DNA of 64,000 nt from Pseudonocardia bannensis (GTDB taxonomy: Bacteria > Actinomycetota > Actinomycetes > Mycobacteriales > Pseudonocardiaceae): assembly GCF_012911875.1 (NCBI RefSeq), contig NZ_JAAXKZ010000003.1:47214-111213 (forward strand). The letters run 5' to 3'. Under the pieces are notes generated by a model. It worked only from the letters and a program-made list of their open reading frames with translations. It made no database searches and was not told the DNA's origin. Shown in pieces: positions 52,743 to 62,692 of the stretch (position 1 is the stretch's first letter; each line of letters begins with the position of its first letter). The translations under genes were made by a program, and so were the position numbers.

Positions 52743-53621
52743 TCAGCCGCCGCCGGCGGCCCCGGTGTCGACGGCCCCGGCATGGGTCGGCGCGGCGGCG
52801 GTGGTCCGGGCGCGGGACAGCCGCCGTTCGACGTACTCGGCCAGCTTGCCCAGCGAGTAGTTGATGGCGATGAAGATGATCGCGACGATGATGTAGGTCT
52901 GGATCGGGTTGCGGAGCGTCTGGATGATGATGTTCGCCGTTCGGACGAACTCCTCGTAGCTGATGATGAAGCCGAGCGAGGTGTCCTTCACGATCACGAC
53001 GAGCTGGCTGATGAGGGCCGGCAACATCACGCGGAAGGCCTGCGGCAGCAGGATCGTGCTCAGCACCTGACCCCGGGTGAGCCCCAGCGAGTAGCCGGCC
53101 TCGGACTGTCCCCGCGGCAGCGACGCGATGCCGGCGCGGATGATCTCCGCGATGATCACCGAGTTGTAGGCCGTGAGCCCGATGACGAGGTACCACAGGA
53201 TCGGCAGCGAGATTCCCACCTCGGGGAGCACCCGGGCCGCGAAGAAGATCGCGATCACCACGGGGACGCCACGGAGGAGTTCGATCACGCCGACGACCAG
53301 CCAGCGGTAGGAACGCGAGGCGGTCACCCTGGTCACCGCGAAGATCGTCCCGATGACGAGGGAGAACACCAGCGTGAGCCCGGCGGCCGTCAGCGTGGCT
53401 ACGAGGGCCTGCCCCAGCAGGTTCCACACCGCGGCGAAGCTGGGATCGAACGGGTTGACCAGCGGTCCCCACTTCTCGCCGGAGAACTGGCCCTGTTCGG
53501 CCAACCGCAGCACGACGAGCACGATCACGACCGCGACGATGACCGCGGCGACCAGGCTGGAGATCAGGGTGCGGCGCCGGGCCTGGGGGCCAGGGATGTC
53601 GTAGAGGACGCTACTGCTCAT
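52743..53621 (-). CDS. gluD: Glutamate ABC transporter permease
   Basis: 292 residues, five predicted TM helices. It has the His/Glu/Gln-permease features: FAAVWNLLGQALVATLTAAGLTLVFS, then RGVPVVIAIFF, and the EAA-type coupling loop GQSEAGYSLGLTRGQVLSTILLPQA. N-terminal (ARRRTLISSL) and C-terminal extensions are longer than in GluC, as in corynebacterial GluD. Fourth gene of the gluABCD-type operon; it should pair with GluC as a heterodimer in the membrane. Confidence 0.9.
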   Translation of the reverse strand: MSSSVLYDIPGPQARRRTLISSLVAAVIVAVVIVLVVLRLAEQGQFSGEKWGPLVNPFDPSFAAVWNLLGQALVATLTAAGLTLVFSLVIGTIFAVTRVTASRSYRWLVVGVIELLRGVPVVIAIFFAARVLPEVGISLPILWYLVIGLTAYNSVIIAEIIRAGIASLPRGQSEAGYSLGLTRGQVLSTILLPQAFRVMLPALISQLVVIVKDTSLGFIISYEEFVRTANIIIQTLRNPIQTYIIVAIIFIAINYSLGKLAEYVERRLSRARTTAAAPTHAGAVDTGAAGGG

Positions 53622-53694
53622 CGCTCGACCTCGCTCCGCTCGGCCGGCCGCTTCGCGGGGGCGCTGTGCCGGGTGATGTGCCCGCTGTGCCCGC

Positions 53695-54345
53695 TCATCG
53701 CGCCACCGCCAGCTTGCGCTCGAGCCGGGCGAGGACGATGCCTGCGGGGATGGTCAGGATGAGGTAGCCGAGCAGGACCCCGGTGAGCACGCCCGCGGCC
53801 GCGTAGCCCTGGGCGGAGGTGAGTTGGACGCCCACCGCGAACAGGTCGCCGCCGACGCCGAACGCCCCGACGATGGCCGAGTTCTTGATCATCGCGATGA
53901 TCACGCTGCCGAGCGGGGGCACCACCGTGCGGAACGCCTGCGGGAGCACGATCAGCGACAGCGACTGGGAGAACGTCAGTCCCATCGCGCGCGCGGCCTC
54001 GGCCTGCCCGGCGGACACCGAGTTGATGCCGCTGCGGACGGCCTCGCAGACGAACGCCGCGGTGTAGAGGGTCAGGCCGGCCACGCCGAACCAGAAGTAC
54101 GAGCCGTTGATGCCCAGCTCGGGCAGCCCGAACGCGACGGCGAACAGGACGACCGCGAGCGGGGTGTTCCGGAACACCGTCACCCACGCGGCACCGACCG
54201 CGCGCAGGGGAGGCACCGGCGAGACGCGGAACGCGGCCAGGATCGTCCCCAGTATCAGCGAACCGACCGCGGCGAGGATGCAGATCCGCACGGTCTGCAG
54301 GAAGCCCTGCACATACAGTGGGAACTGCTCGACGATGACTCCCAC
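53695..54345 (-). CDS. gluC: Glutamate ABC transporter permease
   Basis: 216 residues, the compact permease of the pair. Boxes: QGFLQTVRICILAAVGSLILGTILA, FRNTPLAVVLFAVAFGLPELG and the coupling loop GQAEAARAMGLTFSQSLSLIVLPQA, which contacts the ATPase. GTG or ATG start options; the 54345 start follows the strong gluB-gluC hairpin. Third gene of the operon. Confidence 0.9.
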   Translation of the reverse strand: MGVIVEQFPLYVQGFLQTVRICILAAVGSLILGTILAAFRVSPVPPLRAVGAAWVTVFRNTPLAVVLFAVAFGLPELGINGSYFWFGVAGLTLYTAAFVCEAVRSGINSVSAGQAEAARAMGLTFSQSLSLIVLPQAFRTVVPPLGSVIIAMIKNSAIVGAFGVGGDLFAVGVQLTSAQGYAAAGVLTGVLLGYLILTIPAGIVLARLERKLAVAR

Positions 54346-54372
54346 GGCACCCCTTCCAGGCGAACGGCCGAA

Positions 54373-54415
54373 GGGGGAGCGGCCTCCGCGGAGTCGTCCG
54401 CGGAGCCGCTCCCCC
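54373..54415 (-). promoter_or_regulatory. Long hairpin between gluB and gluC
   Basis: About 19 bp of pairing with one bulged base between 54373-54392 and 54397-54415, loop GTCG. It lies 16 bp past the gluB stop, inside the operon. It may act as a partial terminator or mRNA stabiliser, which would let the binding protein be made in excess over the permeases. Confidence 0.65.
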
Positions 54416-54430
54416 CGGCGGCGACGGTGG

Positions 54431-55327
54431 TCAGCTACAGGCGTCGGCGGGCGGCAGCGACGGCGCCTGCGGCGAGACCTTGCCGGCGGTGTTCTTCCAC
54501 GCCGCCTCGTAGGAGCCGTCGGCCGCGGCCTCCTGGAGCGTGGTGTTGATGAACTCGCAGAACTTCACGTCACCCTTGGGGATGCCGATGCCGTAGGGCT
54601 CCTGGGTGAACTGCTGGCCGACGAGCTTGAAAGCACCCTGGCTGGAGTCGACCAGGCCGAGCAGGATGACGTTGTCGGTGGTGACGGCCTGGACCTGGCC
54701 GGTGCGGAGGGCGTCGGCGCACTTGGAGTACACGTCGAACAGCACGAGGTTCGCCGGGTCGATGTACTCCTTGATCTTCTCCGAGGGCGTCGAGCCGGCG
54801 ACGGAGCAGACCTTCGCGTTGGCCGCACGCAGGGACTCCGGGCCCGTGATGGTCGTGTCGTCCTTGGCGACCATCAGGTCCTGGCCGGCGATGTAGTACG
54901 GGCCGGCGAAGCTGATCCGTTCCTTGCGCTTGGCATTGATCGTGTAGGTGGCGACGACCATGTCGACACGGCCCTGCTCGATGACCTCCTCGCGGACGGC
55001 CGACGGCGCCTCCGTGTAGGTGATCTTGTCGGCGGGGATGCCCAGCTTGGCCCCGATGATCTTCGCGATCTCCACGTCGAAGCCCGCGGGGTTGCCGTCG
55101 AGGCCCTTGAGGCCGAACAGCGGCTGGTCGAACTTCGTGCCCACTCGCAGCGCCTGCGCTTTGTTGAGCTTGTCCATCGTGGTCCCGGCCTCGAACGAGA
55201 CGTTCTCGGCGGCCGGCGGAGCACCGCCCGTGGAGCCCAGTGACGAGGACTGGTTCCCGCACGCTGTCGCGGTGAGCACCAGCGCCGCCGCTACTGCGGC
55301 GACCTTGGTGAGGTGGGAAAGGCGCAT
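54431..55327 (-). CDS. gluB: Glutamate ABC transporter substrate-binding lipoprotein
   Basis: 298 residues. Lipoprotein signal with lipobox LTATAC (Cys ~23). Family-3 solute-binding pattern: LRVGTKFDQPLFGLKGLDGNPAGFDVEIAK, EAPSAVREEVIEQGRVDMVVATYTI, FAGPYYIAGQDLMV and QVQAVTTDNVILLGL. It binds glutamate or a related acidic amino acid outside the membrane and delivers it to GluCD. Second gene of the operon, 77 bp after gluA. Confidence 0.92.
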   Translation of the reverse strand: MRLSHLTKVAAVAAALVLTATACGNQSSSLGSTGGAPPAAENVSFEAGTTMDKLNKAQALRVGTKFDQPLFGLKGLDGNPAGFDVEIAKIIGAKLGIPADKITYTEAPSAVREEVIEQGRVDMVVATYTINAKRKERISFAGPYYIAGQDLMVAKDDTTITGPESLRAANAKVCSVAGSTPSEKIKEYIDPANLVLFDVYSKCADALRTGQVQAVTTDNVILLGLVDSSQGAFKLVGQQFTQEPYGIGIPKGDVKFCEFINTTLQEAAADGSYEAAWKNTAGKVSPQAPSLPPADACS

Positions 55328-55404
55328 GGGGGTGCGTGTCCTTTCGTGCTGGCCCAGGACGCGGGATGCGTCATGGAGGTGATCGACCCGGTCGGTGCGG
55401 GAAG

Positions 55405-56166
55405 TCAGTGGGTCAGGATCTTGCCGAGGAAGTCCTTGGCGCGATCCGAGGTCGGGTTGGAGAAGAAGTCGTCAGGGGTGGAGTCCTCGACGATCTCGCC
55501 GTCGGACATGAAGATCACCCGGTTCGCCGCGCGGCGGGCGAAGCCCATCTCGTGGGTCACGACGAGCATGGTCATGCCCTCCTTTGCCAGCCCGGTCATG
55601 ACGTCGAGAACCTCGTTGACCATCTCCGGGTCGAGCGCCGAGGTGGGCTCGTCGAAGAGCATGACCTTGGGACGCATGGCGAGCGCCCGCGCGATCGCGG
55701 CGCGCTGCTGCTGGCCGCCGGAGAGCTGCGCGGGGTACTTGTCGCGCTGGTTGGCGATGCCGACCCGCTCGAGCAGTTCCAGGGCGCGCTTCTCGGCGTC
55801 GGCCTTGCCGGTCCTGCGGACCTTGATGGGCGCGAGCGTGACGTTCTCGAGGATCGTCTTGTGTGCGAAGAGGTTGAAGCTCTGGAACACCATGCCGACG
55901 TCGGCCCGCAGCTTCGCGAGGTCCTTGCCCTCGGCGGGCAGGGCCTTGCCGTCGACCTCGATGACCCCGTTGTCGACCGGCTCCAGCCGGTTGATGGTGC
56001 GGCAGAGGGTGGACTTGCCGGAGCCCGACGGCCCGAGGACCACGACCACCTGACCGGGCGCGACCTCCAGGTCGATGTCGCGCAGCACGTGCAGTTCACC
56101 GAAGTGCTTGTCGACCCCGGCCATTCGGATCATGGGCGTGCCGGTGCCGCCACTGTCACTGGTCAT
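55405..56166 (-). CDS. gluA: Glutamate ABC transporter ATP-binding protein
   Basis: 253 residues from the ATG at 56164-56166, with GGAGG 5 nt upstream. Walker [11 protein letters not shown]-loop FQSFNLFAH, signature LSGGQQQR, Walker B VMLFDEP and the switch histidine in [10 protein letters not shown] are all present. It drives amino-acid uptake by ATP hydrolysis. First gene of the operon gluA-gluB-gluC-gluD. Divergent, with 115 bp between starts, from the response regulator, which may control it. Confidence 0.94.
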   Translation of the reverse strand: MTSDSGGTGTPMIRMAGVDKHFGELHVLRDIDLEVAPGQVVVVLGPSGSGKSTLCRTINRLEPVDNGVIEVDGKALPAEGKDLAKLRADVGMVFQSFNLFAHKTILENVTLAPIKVRRTGKADAEKRALELLERVGIANQRDKYPAQLSGGQQQRAAIARALAMRPKVMLFDEPTSALDPEMVNEVLDVMTGLAKEGMTMLVVTHEMGFARRAANRVIFMSDGEIVEDSTPDDFFSNPTSDRAKDFLGKILTH

Positions 56167-56281
56167 GGGAACCTCCGTGCATGGCGGGACGCTAGGGCGA
56201 ATCGGACACCACAGTCCAGCACCTTGAGTAAGCCATAGGGTTTCCTTCCGATAACGCTGGGGGTCTGCGGAAGGCGGACGG

Positions 56282-56983
56282 GTGCACATCCTGCTCGTAG
56301 AGGACGATGACCGCATCGCGGCGGCGCTGCGCCCCGCACTGCACCGGCACGGGATGACCACCACCCGGCTCGCCCGGGGCCGGGGCGCGGTCGACCACCT
56401 GGCGGACGTCGACGTCGTGCTCCTCGATCTCGGCCTGCCCGACATCGACGGCGTGGACGTGTGCCGGGCGATCCGTGCGGTCAGCGAGGTGCCCGTGATC
56501 GTCGTGTCGGCGCGTGGGGAGATCGATGACCGCATCCTCGGCCTGCACTCCGGTGCCGACGACTACCTCGTCAAGCCCTACGACATCGGAGAGCTGGTCG
56601 CCCGGGTGCACCGGCGGCGCCGCGGACCGGCCGCGTCGCCGGTGGGGGAGGTGGTCGTCGTCGACGAGGTCAGCGTCGACCTGAACCGGCACGCCGTCAC
56701 GGTGGCGGGCCGGGAGGTCACGTTGACCCGCAAGGAGTTCCAGGTGCTCGCTCTGCTGGCGAGCGCGGGTGGAGCGGTGTGTACCCGCAGCCGGATCGTG
56801 GCCGAGGTGTGGGGGCGCAGCTGGCCCGGCGCGAACCGGACGCTGGACGTGCACGTGGCGACCCTGCGCACGAAGCTGGGCCGCCCGGACCTGGTGCAGA
56901 CCGTGCGCGGGGTGGGGTACCGGCTGGGGCAGCCCGGCGGCAGCGACCCCGGCGCGGGTTCCGGCGCCCCGGCCCCCCGGTAG
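56282..56983 (+). CDS. OmpR/PhoB-family response regulator
   Basis: 233 residues. Receiver domain: acidic pocket EDDD (7-10), phospho-acceptor D49 in LLDLGLPD, and K98 in LVKPYD. C-terminal winged helix ~130-215 ([43 protein letters not shown]). A short Gly/Ala tail closes it. GTG start. The cognate kinase follows after 6 bp. Divergent from the glutamate transporter operon, a likely target together with the TAXI gene downstream (inference). Confidence 0.93.
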   Translation: MHILLVEDDDRIAAALRPALHRHGMTTTRLARGRGAVDHLADVDVVLLDLGLPDIDGVDVCRAIRAVSEVPVIVVSARGEIDDRILGLHSGADDYLVKPYDIGELVARVHRRRRGPAASPVGEVVVVDEVSVDLNRHAVTVAGREVTLTRKEFQVLALLASAGGAVCTRSRIVAEVWGRSWPGANRTLDVHVATLRTKLGRPDLVQTVRGVGYRLGQPGGSDPGAGSGAPAPR

Positions 56984-56989
56984 CGCGCG

Positions 56990-58393
56990 GTGCGGGCCCG
57001 GCTGCTGGTCATCGCGCTGTTCCTCGTCGGGCTGCTCGCGGTCGGGCTGGGGGTGCCGCTCGCGCTGGCCGACGCCCGGAGCGCCCAGCAGGAGCTGTTC
57101 ACCGACCGGCTGACGGACACGATCTTCTTCGCCTCGATCGCGCAGCGGCCGATCACCGAGGCCAGCCCCACCGGCCTCGCGGGCGAGCTCGCCCGCTACG
57201 AGGAGGTCTACGGCGTGGCGGTGACCGTGCTCGGCCGTGCCGGGCAGCTGATCGCCTCGTCGCGGGACGTCCCGCCGGAGCTCGACGACGACGGCCAGGA
57301 GCGGGTGCGGCTCGCGCTGGCGAACCGCCGGTCCGAGCCCTACCCGCTGCTCATGCCGTGGGACCCGCGACCGGTGGTGCTCGCCGAGCCGGTGCTGGTG
57401 GACGGCGAGGTGCACGGTGCCGCGGTCACGGTGTCCCCGACCGACGAGCTGCGGGCCGACGAGCTGCGGGTGTGGTCGACCGTGGCGGCGGCCGCGCTGC
57501 TCGCGCTCGCGCTCGGCGTCGTGGTCGCGCTGCCCGTGGTCCGCTGGATCCTGCGCCCGGTGCGCCGCCTCGACGAGGGCACCGGCCGGGTGGCTGCGGC
57601 GGTGCTGGCCGGGGGAGCGGCCGCCCCGGTGTCCGACGGCAGCGGGCCGCCCGAGCTGCGCCGGCTCTCGGCCTCGTTCGACCGGATGGCGGACACCGTC
57701 ACCCAGACCCTGGCCGCGCAGCGGGCTTTCGTCGCCGACGCCAGTCATCAGCTGCGCAACCCGCTGACGGCGCTGCGCCTGCGCCTGTCCAACCTGGACG
57801 GGCACGTCGACGCGGCCGCGGCGGAGGACCATCTGGCGGCGCTCGAGGAGGCGGAGCGGCTCTCCGCCGTGCTCGACGGCCTGCTCGCGCTCGCCCGGGC
57901 GGAGCGGGCGACCGGCAGCGGGACCGTCGACGTCGACGCCGCGGTGGACGACCGGTTGGAGGCGTGGCGGCCGCTGGCCGAGCACATGGGGCTACGCCTG
58001 ATCCGCGAGGGCGCCCGCGGGCTGAAGGCCTCCGCGACCGACGGCGGGATCGAGACGATGCTCGATGCGGTCCTGGACAACGCGGTCAAGTTCACCCCCG
58101 CGGGCGGCTCGATCACGGTCGCCGCCCGGCCCTGGCCGGACCGGGTCGAGATCTCCGTGCGCGACACCGGGCCCGGGATGGCTCCCGAGGAGTTGGAGCG
58201 GGCCACCGACCGGTTCTGGCGGGCCCCGGACCAGAGCAATGTGGAGGGGTCGGGGCTGGGCCTGGCCATCGCGGCACGGACCGCGGAGCTCGCGGCCGGT
58301 GCACTGCGCCTCGAACTGCCGACCGGCGGCGGGCTGCGGGTCGTCGTGTGGCTGCCGGTGCCCGCCCCGCCCACGCCCGAGCACCTCTCGTGA
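56990..58393 (+). CDS. Sensor histidine kinase
   Basis: 467 residues. TM1 at ~4-27, an extracytoplasmic sensor of ~130 residues (28-162), TM2 at ~163-186, and HAMP ~187-240. HisKA has phospho-acceptor H253 in DASHQLRNPLTAL. The ATPase domain has LDNAVKFTPAGG (N box), DTGPGMAPEE (G1) and GSGLGLAIA (G2). The sensor domain is of the type seen beside TAXI-family binding proteins and may read extracellular glutamate or the TAXI protein. Pairs with the response regulator 6 bp upstream. Confidence 0.92.
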   Translation: MRARLLVIALFLVGLLAVGLGVPLALADARSAQQELFTDRLTDTIFFASIAQRPITEASPTGLAGELARYEEVYGVAVTVLGRAGQLIASSRDVPPELDDDGQERVRLALANRRSEPYPLLMPWDPRPVVLAEPVLVDGEVHGAAVTVSPTDELRADELRVWSTVAAAALLALALGVVVALPVVRWILRPVRRLDEGTGRVAAAVLAGGAAAPVSDGSGPPELRRLSASFDRMADTVTQTLAAQRAFVADASHQLRNPLTALRLRLSNLDGHVDAAAAEDHLAALEEAERLSAVLDGLLALARAERATGSGTVDVDAAVDDRLEAWRPLAEHMGLRLIREGARGLKASATDGGIETMLDAVLDNAVKFTPAGGSITVAARPWPDRVEISVRDTGPGMAPEELERATDRFWRAPDQSNVEGSGLGLAIAARTAELAAGALRLELPTGGGLRVVVWLPVPAPPTPEHLS

Positions 58394-58574
58394 ACGCAGG
58401 TGGCCGGGGCCGGTAGGGGAGCGGCCCGGTAACGGCAGCCGGCGATCTCGCGCTACGAGCGTGGTCGTTGTGATCGTCGATGTTCACGAACGAGGGACGA
58501 GATGCCCGCGCACCCGCGGGCGGCGGTCCGGTGGCCCCGCCGTCCGGGGAGGAGCGATCGACGTGCGGCCCGGG

Positions 58575-59486
58575 TCAGGCGATCGCGTGGGCGGCGGTCG
58601 CCCGCCGGCGGGTCCCGGCGAGCACCGCCGCCGCCCCGGCCGCGACGCCGGCGACGAGCAGCCCGGCGGCGGCGAGGGTCGTGGTGTCGGGGGCGAGCAG
58701 CGGCTGCCCGCGCAACGCCTGCCAGGTCAGCAGCAGCGTCGTTGCGGTGTAGCCGGCGGCGGCCACCCCGATCAGCCCGGTCCGGGCGCCGTCGTCGAGC
58801 AGCCGGCGCGGGACGGCGGTCAGCGCGGCGGCGAGCAGCGGCAGCACCTGCAGGGCGTGCATGCCGACGAAGTGCCCGATCCGCAGGTCGCCGCCCAGGC
58901 TGCTCCAGCCCACGAACGCCAGCCCGGGGGAGTCCTCCAGGGCACCCACGACATGCCCGCCCGCGCCGACGATCATGAAGCCCACCGCCATGCCGAGCAG
59001 CGACACCGCGATGCCCGACCGGACGGCCCGGGCCGTCACCGGATCCGGCCCCGGTCGGCGCAGGAAGCGCAGCGCGATGCTCAGCGTCGCGAGCCAGAGC
59101 ACCACGATCGTCGCGCCCATCAGGGCGAACAGCGCGATGTCGAACGCGGTGGAGTCGTTGAAATGGCTGCGCACGCCGCGCGCCGCCTGCCCCACGATGA
59201 TCACCATCTCGACCGCGGCCGCCACGCTGATCACCCAGCCGCTGCGCTGCGCGGAGCGGCCGGGCAGGTCCATGCGGGCCAGCATCCAGGACAGTGCCGC
59301 GGCGTAGAGGGAGATCGACAGCGCGAACTTGAGCGGCTTGAGCCAGACCGGCGCGCCCATCACGACCCGGCCGTCCAGTGGCAGCAGCACGGCCAGGACG
59401 GCGGCCAGGCCGGCCATCGCGACCGCGAGGGCGAAGAGGCCGGGGTGGCCGCGTCGAGCGTCGGCCAGAACGGAGCGGATCGGCAT
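58575..59486 (-). CDS. Multi-pass membrane protein under an apparent palindromic operator
   Basis: 303 residues from the ATG at 59484-59486, chosen because GAGGAG lies 6 nt upstream. A start at 59507 would abut the operator. About eight hydrophobic helices, with a first loop (DGRVVMGAPVWLKPLKFALSISLYAAAL) and conserved-looking HFNDSTAFD and GHFVGMHALQVLPLL. The His residues in the last two could be functional. I do not recognise a named family. No signal peptide or enzyme motif is certain. Likely controlled by a TetR-type regulator encoded elsewhere. Confidence 0.78.
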   Translation of the reverse strand: MPIRSVLADARRGHPGLFALAVAMAGLAAVLAVLLPLDGRVVMGAPVWLKPLKFALSISLYAAALSWMLARMDLPGRSAQRSGWVISVAAAVEMVIIVGQAARGVRSHFNDSTAFDIALFALMGATIVVLWLATLSIALRFLRRPGPDPVTARAVRSGIAVSLLGMAVGFMIVGAGGHVVGALEDSPGLAFVGWSSLGGDLRIGHFVGMHALQVLPLLAAALTAVPRRLLDDGARTGLIGVAAAGYTATTLLLTWQALRGQPLLAPDTTTLAAAGLLVAGVAAGAAAVLAGTRRRATAAHAIA

Positions 59487-59507
59487 GGCGACTCCTCGGA
59501 CACGCAT

Positions 59508-59538
59508 CTGAAACGCTGTTACTGTAACAGTGTTTCAG
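59508..59538. promoter_or_regulatory. 31-bp palindromic operator (TetR-like)
   Basis: CTGAAAC-G-CTGTTAC-T-GTAACAG-T-GTTTCAG: 14 of 15 base pairs per half are complementary. The site is unusually AT-rich for this genome and 21 bp upstream of the membrane-protein start codon. Arm length and the GTTAC/GTAAC core are typical of TetR-family operators. Confidence 0.7.
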
Positions 59539-59555
59539 TGTCGCTCGTCAAGGGG

Positions 59556-60530
59556 TCAGATGGACTTCGTGGACCGGTAGAACCTCGCGGCGCCGGGGTG
59601 CAGTGAGACCGGCTGGGTGCCGATCGCCGCCCTCGAGTCGATGGTCAACGCAGCAGCGCTCGCGGCCGCCAGCCGGGGTCGCTCCACGAACAGGGCACTG
59701 ACCAGGGCATCCGCCACATCGTCCGGCATCACGGCGGGGACCAGCAGGAAGTTGCGCACCAGCAGCGTGGCCACCGGCGTCGCGATGCCGTAACTGGCGG
59801 CCGGCACCGTGCCCGAGGAGTAGACGGGGTGTCTCGCGCGCATCGCCGGCAGGACGTCCTCGAGGTCGAGCAGCCGGATCGGGAGCGTCGCGGCGAGCTC
59901 GCTCACCCCGGCCGTCGGCAGGCCTCCCGACCAGAAGAACGCGTCGATGCTGCCCTCGCGCATCGCGGCCACCGACTCGTTGATGCCCAGCTGGGCGGGC
60001 CGCAGATCGCGTTCCGGGACGAGCCCGGCCACCATGAGCAGCCGCTGCGCGATCACGGTGACCCCGGAGTCGGGTGCGCCGACCGACACCCGGGCGCCGC
60101 GCAGGTCGGCCAGCCGCGCGAACGGGGCGTCGCCCCGGACCACCACGTGCACCGCGTCGTCGTAGATCCGGGCCAGCGCCCGCAACGAGCGCGGGTCGTC
60201 CGGCGCGGTCGTGGAGAGCTGGTCGGCCGCTGTGTCGACCTGGCTGAAGGCGACGTCGGCCTGCCCACCCGCGAGCAGCGCCAGGTTCTGCACCGATCCC
60301 GCGGTCGGGAGTACCTGTGGGCGGGTGACCAGTTCGAGGTGCTGTTGCCAGGCGTCGGCGAGCGCCCCGCCCAACGCGTAGTAGACCCCCTGGGTACCGC
60401 CGGTCGCGACGCTGAGGCGGAGGTCGGTGAACGGCGAGGAGCAGCCGGACAGGGTCCCGGCGAGGCCCGCCGCCAGCCCGGCGGCGCCGAGCGCGCGCAG
60501 TGCCTGCCGCCTGCTCAGCCCCCGCCGCAT
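59556..60530 (-). CDS. TAXI-family TRAP-type solute-binding lipoprotein
   Basis: 324 residues from the ATG at 60528-60530. A twin-arginine-like n-region ([14 protein letters not shown]) leads to a lipobox LSGC. TAXI-family boxes: [68 protein letters not shown] and the end [13 protein letters not shown]. It binds a small organic acid such as glutamate outside the cell. No TRAP permease gene is nearby. In actinobacteria such orphan TAXI proteins accompany a two-component system, as here. It is divergent from miaB. Confidence 0.9.
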   Translation of the reverse strand: MRRGLSRRQALRALGAAGLAAGLAGTLSGCSSPFTDLRLSVATGGTQGVYYALGGALADAWQQHLELVTRPQVLPTAGSVQNLALLAGGQADVAFSQVDTAADQLSTTAPDDPRSLRALARIYDDAVHVVVRGDAPFARLADLRGARVSVGAPDSGVTVIAQRLLMVAGLVPERDLRPAQLGINESVAAMREGSIDAFFWSGGLPTAGVSELAATLPIRLLDLEDVLPAMRARHPVYSSGTVPAASYGIATPVATLLVRNFLLVPAVMPDDVADALVSALFVERPRLAAASAAALTIDSRAAIGTQPVSLHPGAARFYRSTKSI

Positions 60531-60623
60531 GCGCGCATCCTGCCGCGCCGCCCGCGCGCGGTCGAGCCGGCCCGGGAACGAGACCGGTGCGGTCACCGTC
60601 GGCCGGACGGCTACCCTCGGATC

Positions 60624-62141
60624 GTGACCCGCAGTTACGCCATCCGCACCTATGGGTGCCAGATGAACGTGCACGACTCCGAGCGGATGGCCGGCCTGCT
60701 CGAGTCGGCCGGATACGAACGGGCGGCGGATCCCGAGGCCGCCGACGTCGTCGTCTTCAACACCTGCGCGGTGCGTGAGAACGCCGACAACAAGCTCTAC
60801 GGCAACCTCGGGCGGCTGCGTCCGGTGAAGACTGCGCGCCCCGGGATGCAGATCGCGGTGGGCGGGTGCCTCGCGCAGAAGGACCGCGACACGATCGTCA
60901 AGAAGGCCCCGTGGGTCGACGTCGTGTTCGGCACCCACAACGTGCACGCGCTGCCGACCCTGCTCGAACGGGCCCGGCACAACGAGACCGCCGAGGTCGA
61001 GATCCTCGAGTCGCTCGAGGTGTTCCCGTCGACCCTCCCGGCCCGGAGGGAGTCGGCCTACGCCGGCTGGGTGTCGATCTCGGTCGGCTGCAACAACACC
61101 TGCACGTTCTGCATCGTCCCGTCCCTGCGCGGCAAGGAGAAGGACCGCCGCCCCGGCGACGTGCTCGCCGAGGTCTCCGCCCTGGCTGCCGACGGCGTGC
61201 TCGAGGTGACCCTGCTCGGGCAGAACGTCAACTCCTACGGCGCCGAGTTCGGTGACCGCGGCGCGTTCGCCAAACTGCTGCGCGCGTGCGGGGAGGTCGA
61301 CGGACTCGAGCGGCTGCGGTTCACCTCGCCGCACCCGCGCGACTTCACCTCCGACGTCATCGCCGCCATGGCGGAGACGCCGGTGGTCTGCCCGCAGCTG
61401 CACATGCCGCTGCAGTCCGGCTCGGACGCGGTGCTCAAGGCGATGCGCCGGTCCTACCGGTCGGCCCGCTTCCTCGCGATCCTCGACGAGGTCCGGGAGT
61501 CCATCCCCGACGCCGCGATCAGCACCGACATCATCGTCGGGTTCCCGGGGGAGACCGAGGAGGACTTCCAGGCCACCCTCGACGTCGTCCGCCGGGCCCG
61601 GTTCGCGCAGGCCTTCACCTTCCAGTACTCGCCCCGCCCGGGGACCCCGGCCGCGTCGATGCCCGACCAGCTGCCCAAGGCGGTGGTCCAGGAACGCTAC
61701 GACCGGCTGATCGAGTTGCAGGAACAGATCTCCTGGGAGCAGAACCGGGCGTTGGTCGGCCGGGAGGTCGAGGTGCTCGTCTCCACCGGTGAGGGGCGCA
61801 AGGACACCGCCACCCGGCGGATGAGCGGCCGGGCCCGCGACGGCAGGCTGGTGCACTTCTCCCCGGGCGAGGACAGTGAGGGCGCGGGAAACCCGGTACG
61901 GCCGGGGGACCTCGTCGTCGTGACGATCGGCTACGGCGCACCGCACCACCTCGTCGCCGACGGCGGGCTGGTCGCCCACCGGCGGACCCGGGCCGGGGAC
62001 GCGTACGAGGCCGGTACCCGCCCCGGCGGCGCACCCACCGGCCTCGGACTGCCGGGGTTCGGGGCGCCGCCACCGGTTGCGGCCGACGCCGGGTGCTCGG
62101 TGGCTCCGGCCGCCGCGGTCGTGATGGAAGGTGTGCGATGA
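60624..62141 (+). CDS. miaB: tRNA-2-methylthio-N6-dimethylallyladenosine synthase
   Basis: 505 residues. The N-terminal UPF0004 domain has cluster cysteines in [14 protein letters not shown] and GGCLAQKD. The radical-SAM motif is C-N-N-T-C-T-F-C (~156-163). [11 protein letters not shown] and HMPLQSGSD are family boxes. A TRAM domain covers ~395-460, followed by a disordered Gly/Pro tail. It adds the methylthio group at A37 of tRNAs reading UNN codons. The GTG start fits the family. The stop overlaps the next start (ATGA at 62138-62141). Confidence 0.95.
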   Translation: MTRSYAIRTYGCQMNVHDSERMAGLLESAGYERAADPEAADVVVFNTCAVRENADNKLYGNLGRLRPVKTARPGMQIAVGGCLAQKDRDTIVKKAPWVDVVFGTHNVHALPTLLERARHNETAEVEILESLEVFPSTLPARRESAYAGWVSISVGCNNTCTFCIVPSLRGKEKDRRPGDVLAEVSALAADGVLEVTLLGQNVNSYGAEFGDRGAFAKLLRACGEVDGLERLRFTSPHPRDFTSDVIAAMAETPVVCPQLHMPLQSGSDAVLKAMRRSYRSARFLAILDEVRESIPDAAISTDIIVGFPGETEEDFQATLDVVRRARFAQAFTFQYSPRPGTPAASMPDQLPKAVVQERYDRLIELQEQISWEQNRALVGREVEVLVSTGEGRKDTATRRMSGRARDGRLVHFSPGEDSEGAGNPVRPGDLVVVTIGYGAPHHLVADGGLVAHRRTRAGDAYEAGTRPGGAPTGLGLPGFGAPPPVAADAGCSVAPAAAVVMEGVR

Positions 62142-62608
62142 GCGAATCCCAGACCCCCGACGAGCTGAGCCGGCTCGACGCCGAGCTCGCCGGCATCGCC
62201 CGCCGCGTCGAGCGGCGAATCGATCCGGGCGTGACGGCGATGGTCGTCTCGGTCGCGGTGCTGGTGCTGATCGGGGCGATGATGTTGTCCTGGACCGGGT
62301 CCGCGCGAGGCTGGGAGATCCTCGTCGGTGCCGTGGAGCTGGGGCTGCTGCCCCAGCTGTTCACCGTCACCGCAGTCGGCTTCGGCGTGGTCGGTTCCGC
62401 CCTCGCGCTCGTCACCCGGCGCTGGGGCGTGGCCTGGTTGTGCGCGGTCGGCTGCGGGATCTCGGTGGTCAACGGCGTCTGGGCGATCTGGTCGCGGCAG
62501 ATCGGAGTACCCGAGGGTGCATCCGGCCCGGGCCCGGGGCTGATCCTGGCCGTGTTCGCGGTGCTGACACTGGCGGTGTCCTGGGCGCGGATCGCGCTGC
62601 ACCGGTGA
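62138..62608 (+). CDS. Small membrane protein downstream of miaB
   Basis: 156 residues. An acidic N-terminal helix (~1-30) is followed by four hydrophobic segments: [60 protein letters not shown] and [17 protein letters not shown]. The ATG overlaps the miaB stop, so it is co-translated. The same order (miaB, small membrane protein, DUF349) is known in mycobacteria. Function unknown. Confidence 0.85.
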   Translation: MSESQTPDELSRLDAELAGIARRVERRIDPGVTAMVVSVAVLVLIGAMMLSWTGSARGWEILVGAVELGLLPQLFTVTAVGFGVVGSALALVTRRWGVAWLCAVGCGISVVNGVWAIWSRQIGVPEGASGPGPGLILAVFAVLTLAVSWARIALHR

Positions 62609-62692
62609 GGCGGGCGGCCGCTCGCCGGAGCGGACCGCTCAGGGTCGTCGCCGGGACGGCCCCGAGCGAAGGATGCCGTGGATGACGATCGG

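Noticed and set aside
59829..60623. Upstream extension of miaB to 59829
   Set aside because: It overlaps the divergent TAXI gene fully and lacks miaB-like sequence; the family starts at 60624.
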